From: CANHBY01 sp031374415
GTDB lineage: Bacteria; Pseudomonadota; Gammaproteobacteria; Burkholderiales; Burkholderiaceae_C
Reading direction: 5' to 3'
DNA length: 64,000 nt
Assembly (NCBI GenBank): GCA_031374415.1
Contig: JANMGB010000275.1
Span: forward strand, 1-64,000
The notes beneath the pieces are model-generated. The model had not been told where the DNA came from. It did not search any database and worked only from the letters and a program-made list of their open reading frames with translations. The first letter of the stretch is position 1. Each line of letters opens with the position of its first letter. Shown piece by piece: positions 51,517 to 61,477 of this stretch. The position numbers were made by a program, and so were the translations under genes.

Positions 51517-53406
51517 TCACCGGATCACTTCGTCAGTGTCACGCAGGCGCGCGCACTGTGGATGCTTGGTCCAACGGCCCCGGGCGCACTGGGTCTGCAT
51601 GCAGTTGTAGAGCGCAAAATCAGCGCGCTCGCCACAAACTTCGCGGGGTGAAGCGGGCTCTTTCACCGGCTTGACAGGGGCCTCCTCGACCGGCAGAACC
51701 GCTGGGTACCCGGCAGCCGGTGGCGCCATGGAAATCTCGACCTCGGGGACGGAGGGCATCACAGCGGCCTGAAGGGGTGGGGCGGGCGGCGCCGAGGGCC
51801 ACGTAATGACAACACCCGCAGGCTGAGGGGTATTGACCGAAGGGGCCGGTGGCACTGTCCGGGAGCCTCTGAACCCGGGCGAGTCACGGGATGTGTCAAT
51901 GGGCGGCGGGAGCGGCTGGGCGTCCCTTGTGGCGGCCGCAGGGGCCACAAGGGCTGCTGCGCTGAGCAAGTCATCTGTTTTATGCTGTTGTTGAAGCTTC
52001 CAGCCCCCCCAACCCAAACCCGCGAGCACCACCATGGCCCCCAGCAGCCCCAGGGCCCACCTCGGTAGCCGCTTGGATTGAGGACGGATGGGCCCCGCCT
52101 CAGGAAACTGCACTTTGGCTCGCTCGCGACGCATTTCAGCGACGACACGCTCCTCGGACTCGGCCATCATTTCTTCGAGCGACGGGAACAGGCGCGAGGG
52201 CACCGGCTGCACTGCACTTTCGTCCTGGGTCGTGTGCACGGGCATGGGTGCGATGCGCCCCGGAGCCGCCGCAGGCGGTGCCTGAAAAGTAGACTCTTTG
52301 CGCCGCGCAAAGGGCACCACCCTGCCCTGCACGTTCACCATGTCGTCACTGGCTGAGAACGCGGCAGGGGCCAGCGGGGCGCTCTCAGCCGTGGCCGGTG
52401 CGGGTGAGCTGTCGGCAGAGGGGGGGCCATCGAGGAGCAGCAGAAACTCCGCGACCGTCGATGGCCGCTCATGCGGGTTGTCGGCCAAGGTGGCGTCTAT
52501 GCATTGCAGCAAGGCGGCGCTGTAGTGCAAACCTGGCTGGCGTTGTTGCAGCCGACGAACGACCTTGGTGATGGGCTCGCGCTTGGAGCGTTTGGGCAAA
52601 TCACCTGCAATGCAAAAATACAAAACTGCAGCGACCGAGTACAGGTCACTCCAGGGGCCTGGGACGAGCTCAGGCGGCGCAGGCTCGATTTGCTCCGGGG
52701 CCAGGTAGGACGGCTCCAGCGAGGCAATCAGACGCTGGGTCTCGGGGCTCACGATGGCCCGGCGCACCGCGCCAAAATCCATCAGCACCGGCCGGTCGTC
52801 GGCCAACAGCAGGATTTTTTCTGGCGAGACAGCGCCGTGCACACAGTCTTGCTCATGAAGGGCTGCCAAGGCGCCCAACAGGCCGTCAAGCAAGGCCCGC
52901 AGGCTGGCTTCGTCGGGGGCTTGTGGCGCGGCTTGCCGAGTGACTTGCAGGTTTTTGCCGAAGTAGTAAGGCATCACCCGGTAAATCGTGCCGTTGGCGT
53001 CCCAGATGCGGTTGACGCGCAGCAAGGAGGGGTGATCACAGGTGGCGAGCATGCGTGACTCGCTCATGAACGCGTACTTGCCGCGCTTGAAGGCGGTGGC
53101 ATGGGCCGGGCCGCGCAACTCCGCACGCGACTTGTCGCTGTGCTCAGCGAGGGTGCTGGGCTGGTATTCCTTGATCACGACCAGGCGGTCAAAGGTGTGA
53201 TCCATGGCCAGGTAGACCACGGCAAAACCGCTCTCGCTCAAAACACGCTGGATCTCGTATTCCTCCAGCATGGTGCCCGGCACGAGCGCACGCCCGGTCC
53301 CGACCACGCCCTCAGGGAGCGGGTCGAGAACGGTGTCTTGGCTGCCGGCATCAGCAGGCCCATTGGCATTCGATTTGGAGGCCATCGGGAGTATGGGGTC
53401 GCTCAC
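51517..53406 (-). CDS. Ser/Thr kinase-like membrane protein with altered catalytic loop
   Basis: A 629-residue protein. An N-terminal kinase domain (residues about 45-330) has the Gly loop LSESGFAVVYLA, the Lys in VVIKEYQP, and an intact metal motif LMDFGAVRRA. The catalytic HRD is replaced: the loop reads CVHGAVSPEKILL, so the catalytic base Asp is missing. A Pro-rich juxtamembrane region, one membrane helix (WALGLLGAMVVLAGLGWGGW) and a Pro-rich periplasmic part follow, ending in a four-Cys tail (C-x10-C-x4-C-x10-C). Possibly a pseudokinase or scaffold. The start is GTG 53406. Confidence 0.82.
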   Translation of the reverse strand: MSDPILPMASKSNANGPADAGSQDTVLDPLPEGVVGTGRALVPGTMLEEYEIQRVLSESGFAVVYLAMDHTFDRLVVIKEYQPSTLAEHSDKSRAELRGPAHATAFKRGKYAFMSESRMLATCDHPSLLRVNRIWDANGTIYRVMPYYFGKNLQVTRQAAPQAPDEASLRALLDGLLGALAALHEQDCVHGAVSPEKILLLADDRPVLMDFGAVRRAIVSPETQRLIASLEPSYLAPEQIEPAPPELVPGPWSDLYSVAAVLYFCIAGDLPKRSKREPITKVVRRLQQRQPGLHYSAALLQCIDATLADNPHERPSTVAEFLLLLDGPPSADSSPAPATAESAPLAPAAFSASDDMVNVQGRVVPFARRKESTFQAPPAAAPGRIAPMPVHTTQDESAVQPVPSRLFPSLEEMMAESEERVVAEMRRERAKVQFPEAGPIRPQSKRLPRWALGLLGAMVVLAGLGWGGWKLQQQHKTDDLLSAAALVAPAAATRDAQPLPPPIDTSRDSPGFRGSRTVPPAPSVNTPQPAGVVITWPSAPPAPPLQAAVMPSVPEVEISMAPPAAGYPAVLPVEEAPVKPVKEPASPREVCGERADFALYNCMQTQCARGRWTKHPQCARLRDTDEVIR

Positions 53407-53529
53407 TGAACGAGGAGGATCAAAAATTCGATCAGCTGATCAGCTTAGCTTCCTTCATTTGAAAAGGTATGTGATTTTGAACGATATTTGGGGTGCAATC
53501 AGTAAATACCCCGCCTTTTCCTGGATGCA

Positions 53530-53570
53530 GCCCCCCTAAGGGGGCCTTACCCCCCTTTTGGGGGATAGCA
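53530..53570. repeat. two stacked CCCCC/GGGGG hairpins
   Basis: Two adjacent palindromes, GCCCCCCTAAGGGGGC and CCCCCCTTTTGGGGGG-type sequence, lie in the 212 bp between cphA1 (stop at 53619) and the kinase-like gene start. They may terminate the cphA1 transcript on the minus strand. A short T-rich run follows on neither side, so this remains uncertain. Confidence 0.4.
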
Positions 53571-53618
53571 ATTTCAGCGTTAGACTCTTGGCTTGAGCGC
53601 TCATGGGGCGCTGATGGT

Positions 53619-56216
53619 CTAGGGCCTGTTAACAAATACCTGGCCCCCAGCGGTTTCACCCACTCGGCGAGTCAGGTGGGCCATGGCTTCTTCCACCTGA
53701 TCCACCAAAATCAGGCACAAGTCACCGGGGCACAGTCGGGCCAAGGCGGCATCAATGGCTGTAAATTCGCCATGAAATTCGTCCACCCGCTGGGTGCGGC
53801 CCACGCCTTGCAAACCTTCGCGCAGCAGCTTGATGACCTCACCGTCGGCACGGCCGCGTTGGCAGGCGTCTTCAAACAGCAGGGCTTCGTCAAAGGCTTC
53901 GCCCAAAATGGCGGTTTGGGCACGAATGTCTTCATCGCGACGATCACCGGCACCGCTGATGACGACCAGGCGCTTTTGCGCCGGCAGGGCGCGCACGGCC
54001 GCAACCAGGGCATGCATGGCATCGGCGTTGTGGCCGTAGTCGGCAATCACGGTGGCACCCCGGTAGTCGAGCACGTTGAAGCGGCCCGGCGCGTTGTCGG
54101 CATCGCTGACAAAGCTGGCCAAGCCACGACGAATCGCATCCCATGCCACACCCGCCCCCCAGGCCGCCGCGATCGCGGCCATCACGTTGTCGACCTGAAA
54201 AAGAATCAAGCCATTGCGGGTAAGCGGCACATCGCGCAGCGCGATGCGCTCACGCCAGGCGCCTTGCGCAGCCACCACCACATCGCCCTCGACGCACACG
54301 GTGCGTTTGCTCTGAGCGCGGTGGGCGGCCATCACGGGGTTGTGTCGGTCATTGGCGAAGAAAATCACCTCGCCAGGGCAACTGGCGGCCATCGCCACAG
54401 TAAGAGGGTCGGCTGCGTTGAGCACCGCATAGCCTGTGGGTGCCACGTTTTGGACGGTCACGCGCTTGACCGCCGCCAGGTCTTCCACGGTGTGGATGTG
54501 GTTCATGCCCAGGTGGTCGCCAACGCCGATGTTGGTGACCACGGCCACTTGGCAACGGTCAAAACCCAAGCCTTCGCGCAGGATGCCACCGCGGGCGGTC
54601 TCGAACACAGCCGCATCGACATCAGGATGCAAGAGCACATTGCGTGCACTTTTGGGGCCACTGCAGTCGCCCGCATCGATTTGGCGGCCATGCACAAACA
54701 CGCCGTCGGTCAAGGTCATGCCCACACGCAGACCGCTGGTGGCAAAGATGTGTGAGATCAAACGCGTGGTGGTTGTTTTGCCATTGGTGCCCGTGACACA
54801 GACCAAGGGAATGCGGCCGTCTTCGCCGGGCTCAAACAGGTGCGCCACGATGGCCTCGCCGACCTTGCGGCCCTTGCCGTAGGAGGGGGACAGGTGCATG
54901 CGCAAACCCGGGGCGGCATTGACTTCGACAATGCCGCCAGCTTGCTCTTCAAGGGGACGCAAGACCGACTCGCACACGGCGTCGACACCGCATACGTGCA
55001 GGCCGACCATCTGCGCTGCAGCGACCGCACGGGCGGCGACTTCGGGGTGCACGTCTTCGGTCACGTCTGTGGCCGTGCCTCCGGTGCTGAGGTTGGCGTT
55101 GTTGCGCAGGACCACGCGTTGGCCTTTGGCGGGGATCGATTCGGGCGTCAAGCCGTGAGCGCTTAGGCGGGCGATGGCGATGTCGTCAAACCTGATTTTG
55201 GTGAGCGAGGTGGCGTGGCCCTCGCCGCGGCGAGGATCTGCATTGACGGCATCGACCAGGGCCTTGACGCTGTGCACACCATCACCGAGCACATGCGGAG
55301 GGTCTCGGCGGGCGGCAGCCACCAGTTGCTTGCCCACGACCAGCAGGCGGAAATCATGCCCTGGCAAGAAGCGCTCGACCATGACCTCGCCAAACTCAAC
55401 GGCCACGTCATACGCTTGCCGCAACTGCGCTTGGGTGGTGATGTTGACTGTCACGCCCTTGCCTTGGTTGCCGTCTTGCGGTTTGAGAACCACGGGCAAG
55501 CCGAGCTCGTTGGCAGCCACCCAGGCATCGTCGACGTCTTTGACGGGGCGCCCCCAGGGCACCGGGACACCCGCGGCACGCAGGAGTTTTTTGGTGAGGT
55601 CTTTGTCTTGGGCAATCGCTTCGGACACCGCACTGGTGGAGTCGACCTCGGCCGCTTGAATGCGGCGCTGGCGTGAACCCCAGCCAAATTGCACGGTGCT
55701 GCCTTGGGTCAGGCGGCGCCATGGCACGCCGCGCTCCGCCGCCGCGGACACAATGCAGCCGGTGCTGGGCCCCAGGCGCACGTCTTCGTCAATGTCTTTG
55801 AGCTGCTTGACTGCGGCCACGACTTCGAAGTGGCCTTCGCCGCGCGCGGCCAAGACCAAACGTTGGGCGAGCTCGAATGCTTGGCGGCCGACGTCTTCCT
55901 CGGTGTATTCCACAACCACCTGAAAAACGCCCGGCTCGCGCGTGGCGTGGGTGCAGCTGAACGTCACCGGGCAACCGGCATCGGCCTGCAAGGCCAGGGC
56001 TGCCGCCTCCAGCACGTGGGCCAGGGAGGTGGGGCCCGCCTGCCCGTCGGCGCGCAACGCGCCGATGGCTGGGAACAAGGCCCGGATGCGGTCTTCAAAC
56101 GGTGGCTGGTCGGCCAAGGTGCACTCATCGGGCGTGCACGCCACGACGGCTTCCATGGCGGTGTGGCGGCTCCAGAGGTTTGGCCCTCGCAGGGCTCGCA
56201 GGCGGGTGATTTCCAT
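53619..56216 (-). CDS. cphA: cyanophycin synthetase
   Basis: An 865-residue CphA1 that makes multi-L-arginyl-poly-L-aspartate from Asp and Arg. The N-terminal part is followed by an ATP-grasp domain (VVLKPQDGNQGKGVTVNITT; MVERFLPGHDFRLLVVG) that adds Asp. A Mur-ligase-like domain with an intact P-loop GTNGKTTTTRLISHI adds Arg, and IADYGHNADAMHALV completes it. ATG 56216 is one codon after a TTG. Its final residues VNRP lie in the CTAG-GGCCTGTTAAC motif, so the stop is part of a repeat-like word. It follows a second CphA by 92 bp. Confidence 0.95.
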   Translation of the reverse strand: MEITRLRALRGPNLWSRHTAMEAVVACTPDECTLADQPPFEDRIRALFPAIGALRADGQAGPTSLAHVLEAAALALQADAGCPVTFSCTHATREPGVFQVVVEYTEEDVGRQAFELAQRLVLAARGEGHFEVVAAVKQLKDIDEDVRLGPSTGCIVSAAAERGVPWRRLTQGSTVQFGWGSRQRRIQAAEVDSTSAVSEAIAQDKDLTKKLLRAAGVPVPWGRPVKDVDDAWVAANELGLPVVLKPQDGNQGKGVTVNITTQAQLRQAYDVAVEFGEVMVERFLPGHDFRLLVVGKQLVAAARRDPPHVLGDGVHSVKALVDAVNADPRRGEGHATSLTKIRFDDIAIARLSAHGLTPESIPAKGQRVVLRNNANLSTGGTATDVTEDVHPEVAARAVAAAQMVGLHVCGVDAVCESVLRPLEEQAGGIVEVNAAPGLRMHLSPSYGKGRKVGEAIVAHLFEPGEDGRIPLVCVTGTNGKTTTTRLISHIFATSGLRVGMTLTDGVFVHGRQIDAGDCSGPKSARNVLLHPDVDAAVFETARGGILREGLGFDRCQVAVVTNIGVGDHLGMNHIHTVEDLAAVKRVTVQNVAPTGYAVLNAADPLTVAMAASCPGEVIFFANDRHNPVMAAHRAQSKRTVCVEGDVVVAAQGAWRERIALRDVPLTRNGLILFQVDNVMAAIAAAWGAGVAWDAIRRGLASFVSDADNAPGRFNVLDYRGATVIADYGHNADAMHALVAAVRALPAQKRLVVISGAGDRRDEDIRAQTAILGEAFDEALLFEDACQRGRADGEVIKLLREGLQGVGRTQRVDEFHGEFTAIDAALARLCPGDLCLILVDQVEEAMAHLTRRVGETAGGQVFVNRP

Positions 56217-56308
56217 CAATGGCTCTCGGATTGATCAGGGTACTAGGGTCTCACAAGGCGATGCGCAGCAAGTGATTGGCGACAGGTTGAGGATGCTTCA
56301 CAAGCGGC

Positions 56309-58510
56309 TCACCGACCCGGAACCAATGCCAGTGCCGGCGTCAGCAACACACCCGTCTCGAAAGCGCGCAGCCCTGCTGCAATCAGCTCGGACGATAGCC
56401 CCAAGGCCCACGCTGTCGCGGCCGCAGCCAACAGGGTGTCGGGCACCTGGGTGGCAAAGCGGGCGTATTTGCCGCGAAAACTGTCTGTGTCAACGCACAC
56501 GACTTCGGCTGCGCCGGTGGCCAGCACCAGCTCGCTGCGGCGCATGAAGGCCACCATGCCACCTTGCTCGCGGTGCGCCACCACCCAGGGCAGGCTGACG
56601 TCGGTGGTGTACAAAATCACCCCGCCGTCACACAGTGGCGCCAAGCCGGCCACGCGCTCGTCGGCGGCGTTGAGCACGGCCATGCCATCGGGTAACACGA
56701 CATCCACCTGGGTGCGCAACACTTTCACCAACTGGTCCGCGGTTTGCACGTCGTAGTGACCCAGGGTCTCAGCGCCCCCAAGATCGGTGACCACGCCCAC
56801 CTGGCAGCGGTCATAGACCAAGCCGTCCTGCAAAATGGCCTGGGCATTGTTTTCAATGACGACGGCATCGACCGAGCGGTTGATCAGTAAGCGATGGCCG
56901 TGGGCCCAATCGAGGCAGGGGCCGCGCTCGACTTGGCGGCCGTGCAAGAACAAGCCCTCTTGGCTGGCCAGCCCCACATGGCGCCCCCCCAGCTGCATGA
57001 GCCATGACACCAGGCGCGCGATGGCTGCGGCGTCTTGCGAGCCGGCAATGCCGACAACAGGGATGCGGCCCGTGTCGCTCGGGCCAAAGAGGTGGTCCAC
57101 AATGGCCCGGCCCACAGGGCGTGGCGTGCCCTCGGCTGGCTGCAAATGCATCAACAAACCCGGGCCGGCGTTGACCTCAACCACCGCCCCGCCCTGTTCA
57201 TGCAAAGGCTGGCTGATGTCTTGCGCCACCAAATCGACACCGGCCACGTCCAGGCCGACCACGCGCGCGGCCAAGGACACCAGGTGATCGACATCGGGGT
57301 GCATTTCGTCGGTGCAATCAATGGAGACATTGCCGTTGCGCTGGATCAGCACTTGCCGCCCGGCCGCAGGCACGCTCGCGGGGGTCAGGCCCTGGCGTTG
57401 CAACTCCAACAACACGGCCTCGTCGTCACCGGTGCGAATGTAGTTGAGGGGGAAGTCTTCGGTCAGGCCGCGACGGGGATCGGTGTTGATTTGGGCATCG
57501 ATCAAGGCGTCGACGGTGGCTTGGCCGTCGCCCGTGACCCACGCTGTCTCGCCCCGCGCTGCCGCCACCACGCGCCCGCCCACCACGAGCAAGCGGTGCT
57601 CGTGGCCTTTGATGAAGCGCTCGACCATCACGTCACTGCCCTGGGGTTCGGCGACCGCATAAGCCGCGACCACCTCGTCCTGCGTGCTCAAATCGAGGGA
57701 CACGCCCCGACCATGGTTGCCGTCGGTCGGCTTGACCACCACCGGCAGGCCGATGGCCTGTGCCGCGTCCCAGGCCTCTTCTGGGCTGTGGACGACACGG
57801 CCCTCCGGCACGGGCACCCCACAGGACTTGAGCAAACTTTTCGTCAAGTCTTTGTCACTGGCAATGCCCTCGGCGATCGCGCTGCTCAACTCGGTCTCGG
57901 CGGTCCAGATGCGGCGTTGCTGGGAACCGTAGCCGAGTTGCACCAGGTTGCCGTCATTGAGCCGGATGTGCGGAATGCGCCGGTCTGTTGCCCCGGCCAC
58001 AATGCTGGCGGTGCTGGGGCCAAAGTAGCACTGGTCGATTTGATCCTTGACCAAGGCCACCGCGGCCGGCACATCAAAAGGCTCGTCATTGATTGCCGCC
58101 ATCAGCAAGCGATGGCCACAATTCAAGGCCACACGGGCGACTTGCTCATCGCGCGCACGAAACACCATGCGGTACACCCTGCGCTGCGAGGTGCTGCGGG
58201 TTTGGCCAAAGCCAGTCGGCATCCCGGCCAAATTCAACAGCTCAATCACCACGTGCTCAAGGACATGCCCGGCCCAGGTGCCCGTGCGCAAACGCTCAAT
58301 AAAGCCCCCCCGCTCACCCACCCCGCAGTGATGCTCCAAGAGCGCGGGCAACCAGGCCAACAACCTGTCATTGAAGCCGGGGAGCAGGTTGGAAGGGGAC
58401 TCCTCTAACTCACCCAAATCGAGCCACACCTCCAACACCGGCCGATAGGTCCAAAGATTGGGGCCACGCAAGTAGTTGATACGCAGCAGTTGAATGTCGT
58501 TCTTCTTCAT
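56309..58510 (-). CDS. cyanophycin synthetase-like protein, second CphA type
   Basis: A 733-residue paralogue. The ATP-grasp part is intact (VVVKPTDGNHGRGVSLDLST; MVERFIKGHEHRLLVVGG). The Mur-ligase part is shortened and its P-loop has become VGIAGSQDAAAIARLV instead of GTNGKTTTT, so ATP binding at that site is probably lost. This matches the CphA2/CphA-prime type reported beside cphA1 in Burkholderiales. CphA2-type enzymes elsewhere can repolymerise beta-Asp-Arg dipeptides using only one active site. ATG 58510 (MKKNDIQLLRINY) aligns with the cphA1 N-terminus; the longer frame does not. It is divergent from the ABC transporter gene. Confidence 0.88.
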   Translation of the reverse strand: MKKNDIQLLRINYLRGPNLWTYRPVLEVWLDLGELEESPSNLLPGFNDRLLAWLPALLEHHCGVGERGGFIERLRTGTWAGHVLEHVVIELLNLAGMPTGFGQTRSTSQRRVYRMVFRARDEQVARVALNCGHRLLMAAINDEPFDVPAAVALVKDQIDQCYFGPSTASIVAGATDRRIPHIRLNDGNLVQLGYGSQQRRIWTAETELSSAIAEGIASDKDLTKSLLKSCGVPVPEGRVVHSPEEAWDAAQAIGLPVVVKPTDGNHGRGVSLDLSTQDEVVAAYAVAEPQGSDVMVERFIKGHEHRLLVVGGRVVAAARGETAWVTGDGQATVDALIDAQINTDPRRGLTEDFPLNYIRTGDDEAVLLELQRQGLTPASVPAAGRQVLIQRNGNVSIDCTDEMHPDVDHLVSLAARVVGLDVAGVDLVAQDISQPLHEQGGAVVEVNAGPGLLMHLQPAEGTPRPVGRAIVDHLFGPSDTGRIPVVGIAGSQDAAAIARLVSWLMQLGGRHVGLASQEGLFLHGRQVERGPCLDWAHGHRLLINRSVDAVVIENNAQAILQDGLVYDRCQVGVVTDLGGAETLGHYDVQTADQLVKVLRTQVDVVLPDGMAVLNAADERVAGLAPLCDGGVILYTTDVSLPWVVAHREQGGMVAFMRRSELVLATGAAEVVCVDTDSFRGKYARFATQVPDTLLAAAATAWALGLSSELIAAGLRAFETGVLLTPALALVPGR

Positions 58511-58742
58511 GATGGTGTGGACGGCCTTGACAGAGGGGGTCATTGTGCGGTGTGACGCAGTGCGCTGGGCACACCAACCAACCGATGTCCCTGCCTCAGC
58601 CAACAGTCTACTGAACAAGCGGGCACTGCAGGCGCGGCACCGCCCACACGAGCAGCCAACACCGTGTGACAGGCACGGCAAGCACGCACATCCGCGACAA
58701 TAGGCGGCTTTGGCGGACCCCCATGCCGTCTGGACCCCCTGC

Positions 58743-61001
58743 ATGCAAACTCAAGCCGCTGACACGCCGCACGCCACGTTGACCGATCCGGGCAGCCTGG
58801 CCCCCCTTGAGCCCGGTGAAACCGTCGTGGCGAGTTTGCCACTGGATGTGGACGCGCAGCTGCATTTTGCCCGGGGAGCTTTGGTTCTCACTCAAGCCCG
58901 ATTGCTCGCACTGCAGGCCACCGTGGATGGCAGCGCAGACGGCCCTTGGCACAGCTGGCCTGTGCGCGCGCCCCTGGCGCTGCGCCTGAGTGAGCATGCT
59001 GGTCTGGCCACCCTGGAGCTGCACGACGGGACGCAACGCTTGGGGCAATGGCACTTCACGGTGGCTCACCATGCCAACGCCCTGCGCCTGATCAAGCAAT
59101 TCGATTGGCAGCTGCAGCCCCGCGCGCAAGACACGCCCCCGCCCGAGGAAGAAGAGGCGCCCCTATGGGGCATAGAATCACCCACACCCCCCTCGACCTG
59201 GGTGCTGCTGCGGCTGGGCCAGTTCGCCAAGCCCTATCGGCTGCAGTTGCTGGCCGGCTTCGTGCTGACCTTGGCGGCGACGGGGGCCACCCTGATCCCG
59301 CCTTACCTCAGCATCCCGCTGATGGACGACATCCTGATTCCGTTCCAAAACGGTCAGCAGATTGACCAGAGCAAGGTCATCATTTACCTGCTCGGTCTGT
59401 TGGGCGCGGCACTGGTCGGATGGGGTCTGAGCTGGGCACGCACTTACCTGCTGGCGCTGGTGTCTGAGCGCATTGGCGCTGACCTGCGCACGGCCACGTT
59501 TGACCACCTGCTGCAGCTCTCGCTCGACTACTTCGGCGGCAAACGCACGGGCGACCTGATGTCCCGCATCGGCAGCGAAACCGACCGCATCTGCGTGTTT
59601 TTGTCGCTGCACGCGTTGGACTTTGCCACCGACGTGTTGATGATTTTGATGACCGCCATCATCCTGTTCACCATCAACCCCTGGCTGGCTGTGGTGACGC
59701 TGGTGCCGCTGCCCTTCATCGCCTGGATGATCCACCTCGTGCGCGACCGGCTGCGCACCGGCTTTGAGAAAATCGACCGTGTGTGGTCTGACGTCACCAA
59801 TGTCCTGTCCGACACCATCCCCGGCATTCGCGTGGTCAAGGCCTTTGCCCAAGAGCGCCGCGAAGCGCAACGCTTTCGCGAAGCCAACGCCCGCAACCTG
59901 GAGGTCAACGACAAACTCAACAAGACCTGGTCACTGTTCTCGCCCACCGTGTCCTTGTTGACCGAAATGGGGCTGTTGGTGGTCTGGGCCTTTGGCATCT
60001 GGCAGGTCTCGCGCAGCGAAATCACGGTCGGCGTGCTGACCGCTTTCATCGCCTACATTGGCCGCTTTTATGGGCGCTTGGACTCCATGAGCCGCATTGT
60101 GTCGGTGACGCAAAAGGCGGCGGCGGGGGCCAAGCGCATCTTTGACATCTTGGACCATGTGTCCAACGTGCCGGAGCCGGCCCAGCCCGTGCCCTTGAGC
60201 CACCCGAAAGGCCATCTTGAGCTCAGCGGACTCGGCTTTCGCTACGGCAGCCGCTCGGTGATCCGTGAGTTGGATCTCACCATCGAGCCCGGTGAAATGA
60301 TCGGCCTGGTGGGCCACAGCGGGTCGGGCAAAAGCACCTTGGTCAACCTGATCTGCCGCTTTTACGACGTCACCGACGGCAGCATCAAGCTCGACGGCAC
60401 CGACATCCGCCGCTTCAAAGTGCAAGACTATCGGCGCCACATCGGCCTGGTTTTGCAAGAGCCTTTCTTGTTCTTTGGCACCGTCGCTGAAAACATCGCC
60501 TACGGCCGCCCCACCGCCAGCCGCGAGGAAATCATCGCAGCGGCCCGTGCCGCCCATGCCCATGAATTCATTTTGCGATTGCCCCATGGCTACGACTCGC
60601 TGGTGGGCGAGCGTGGTCAAGGCTTGTCCGGCGGGGAGCGGCAACGCATCTCCATCGCCCGGGCGCTGCTCATCGACCCCCGCATTTTGATCATGGACGA
60701 GGCCACGTCCTCGGTCGACACCGAGACCGAGAAAGAGATCCAAAAGGCGCTCGACAACCTGGTTCAAGGGCGCACGACCATCGCCATCGCCCACCGTTTA
60801 TCGACCTTGCGCAAGGCCGACCGCCTGGTCGTGATGGACCGCGGCCGCGTGGTTGAAGTGGGTCCCCATGACACGCTGATGGCGCAGCAGGGGGCGTACT
60901 GGCGCCTGTACGAAGCCCAAGCCCGCCGCGCTGATACCGAGGGCGAAAGCCTGCCCCTGGCCCTTATTCCTGCGGCCCGCCCTGCTGCACAAGCAAAATG
61001 A
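58743..61001 (+). CDS. ABC transporter, fused permease/ATPase, cyanophycin-associated type
   Basis: A 752-residue half-transporter. About 140 N-terminal residues form a PH-like domain (ETVVASLPLDVDAQLHFARG). An ABC type-1 permease region (residues about 150-450) follows, then an ATPase: Walker A GHSGSGKSTLVN, Q-loop VLQEPF, signature LSGGERQRISIARAL, Walker B ILIMDEATS, H-loop IAHRLSTL. It must dimerise. It is divergent from the second cphA and overlaps the DUF1854 gene (ATGA). This pair commonly sits beside Burkholderiales cyanophycin genes, so export or import of cyanophycin-related compounds is inferred, not shown. ATG 58743 starts MQTQAADTP. Confidence 0.9.
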   Translation: MQTQAADTPHATLTDPGSLAPLEPGETVVASLPLDVDAQLHFARGALVLTQARLLALQATVDGSADGPWHSWPVRAPLALRLSEHAGLATLELHDGTQRLGQWHFTVAHHANALRLIKQFDWQLQPRAQDTPPPEEEEAPLWGIESPTPPSTWVLLRLGQFAKPYRLQLLAGFVLTLAATGATLIPPYLSIPLMDDILIPFQNGQQIDQSKVIIYLLGLLGAALVGWGLSWARTYLLALVSERIGADLRTATFDHLLQLSLDYFGGKRTGDLMSRIGSETDRICVFLSLHALDFATDVLMILMTAIILFTINPWLAVVTLVPLPFIAWMIHLVRDRLRTGFEKIDRVWSDVTNVLSDTIPGIRVVKAFAQERREAQRFREANARNLEVNDKLNKTWSLFSPTVSLLTEMGLLVVWAFGIWQVSRSEITVGVLTAFIAYIGRFYGRLDSMSRIVSVTQKAAAGAKRIFDILDHVSNVPEPAQPVPLSHPKGHLELSGLGFRYGSRSVIRELDLTIEPGEMIGLVGHSGSGKSTLVNLICRFYDVTDGSIKLDGTDIRRFKVQDYRRHIGLVLQEPFLFFGTVAENIAYGRPTASREEIIAAARAAHAHEFILRLPHGYDSLVGERGQGLSGGERQRISIARALLIDPRILIMDEATSSVDTETEKEIQKALDNLVQGRTTIAIAHRLSTLRKADRLVVMDRGRVVEVGPHDTLMAQQGAYWRLYEAQARRADTEGESLPLALIPAARPAAQAK

Positions 61002-61465
61002 TGTCGCCTGCTTTTGAACTGCACCGCACCCCCTTGGGCCGCCTGGCCCTGAGCGTCGGGGGCGAATGCTTTGACGGCGTCGTGCCTGTGCGCAGCTTCC
61101 CCATGACCGCCCCCAACGCCGGCTTGTCTCTTGTGGATGGGGAAGGCAAAGAGCGGCTGTGGATCGAACACCTGGACCAGTTACCGGCCGCCGCTCGGCA
61201 GCTGATCGACGAAGAGTTGCGCCACCGCGAGTTCTCACCGCACATCCGCCAGATCAAATCCGTGAGCACCTTCACCACGCCCAGCACCTGGGAAGTCGAT
61301 ACGGACCGCGGCGCCACTTTGCTGGTGCTCAAGGGCGAAGAAGACATCCGGCGAATGCCCGGCAGCGGCCTGCTGATCACGGACGGCCAGGGGCTTCAAT
61401 TCATCATCCCCGACACCACCCGCCTGGACCGACGCTCCAAGCGCCTGCTGGAGCGGTTTTTGTAG
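60998..61465 (+). CDS. DUF1854 protein, cyanophycin-associated
   Basis: A 155-residue cytoplasmic protein. It has the core VVPVRSFPMTAPNAGLSLVD and later STWEVDTDRGATLLVLKGEE, DUF1854-type sequence. Its ATG overlaps the ABC transporter stop by four bases, so the two are co-translated. It may be an accessory subunit of the ABC transporter. No catalytic residues evident. Confidence 0.88.
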   Translation: MMSPAFELHRTPLGRLALSVGGECFDGVVPVRSFPMTAPNAGLSLVDGEGKERLWIEHLDQLPAAARQLIDEELRHREFSPHIRQIKSVSTFTTPSTWEVDTDRGATLLVLKGEEDIRRMPGSGLLITDGQGLQFIIPDTTRLDRRSKRLLERFL

Positions 61466-61477
61466 GTTGGCCGGGGG

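Noticed and set aside
56309..58744. Longer start for the second cyanophycin synthetase
   Set aside because: The extra 78 residues are Cys/Arg-rich, unlike any CphA, and overlap the divergent ABC transporter start.
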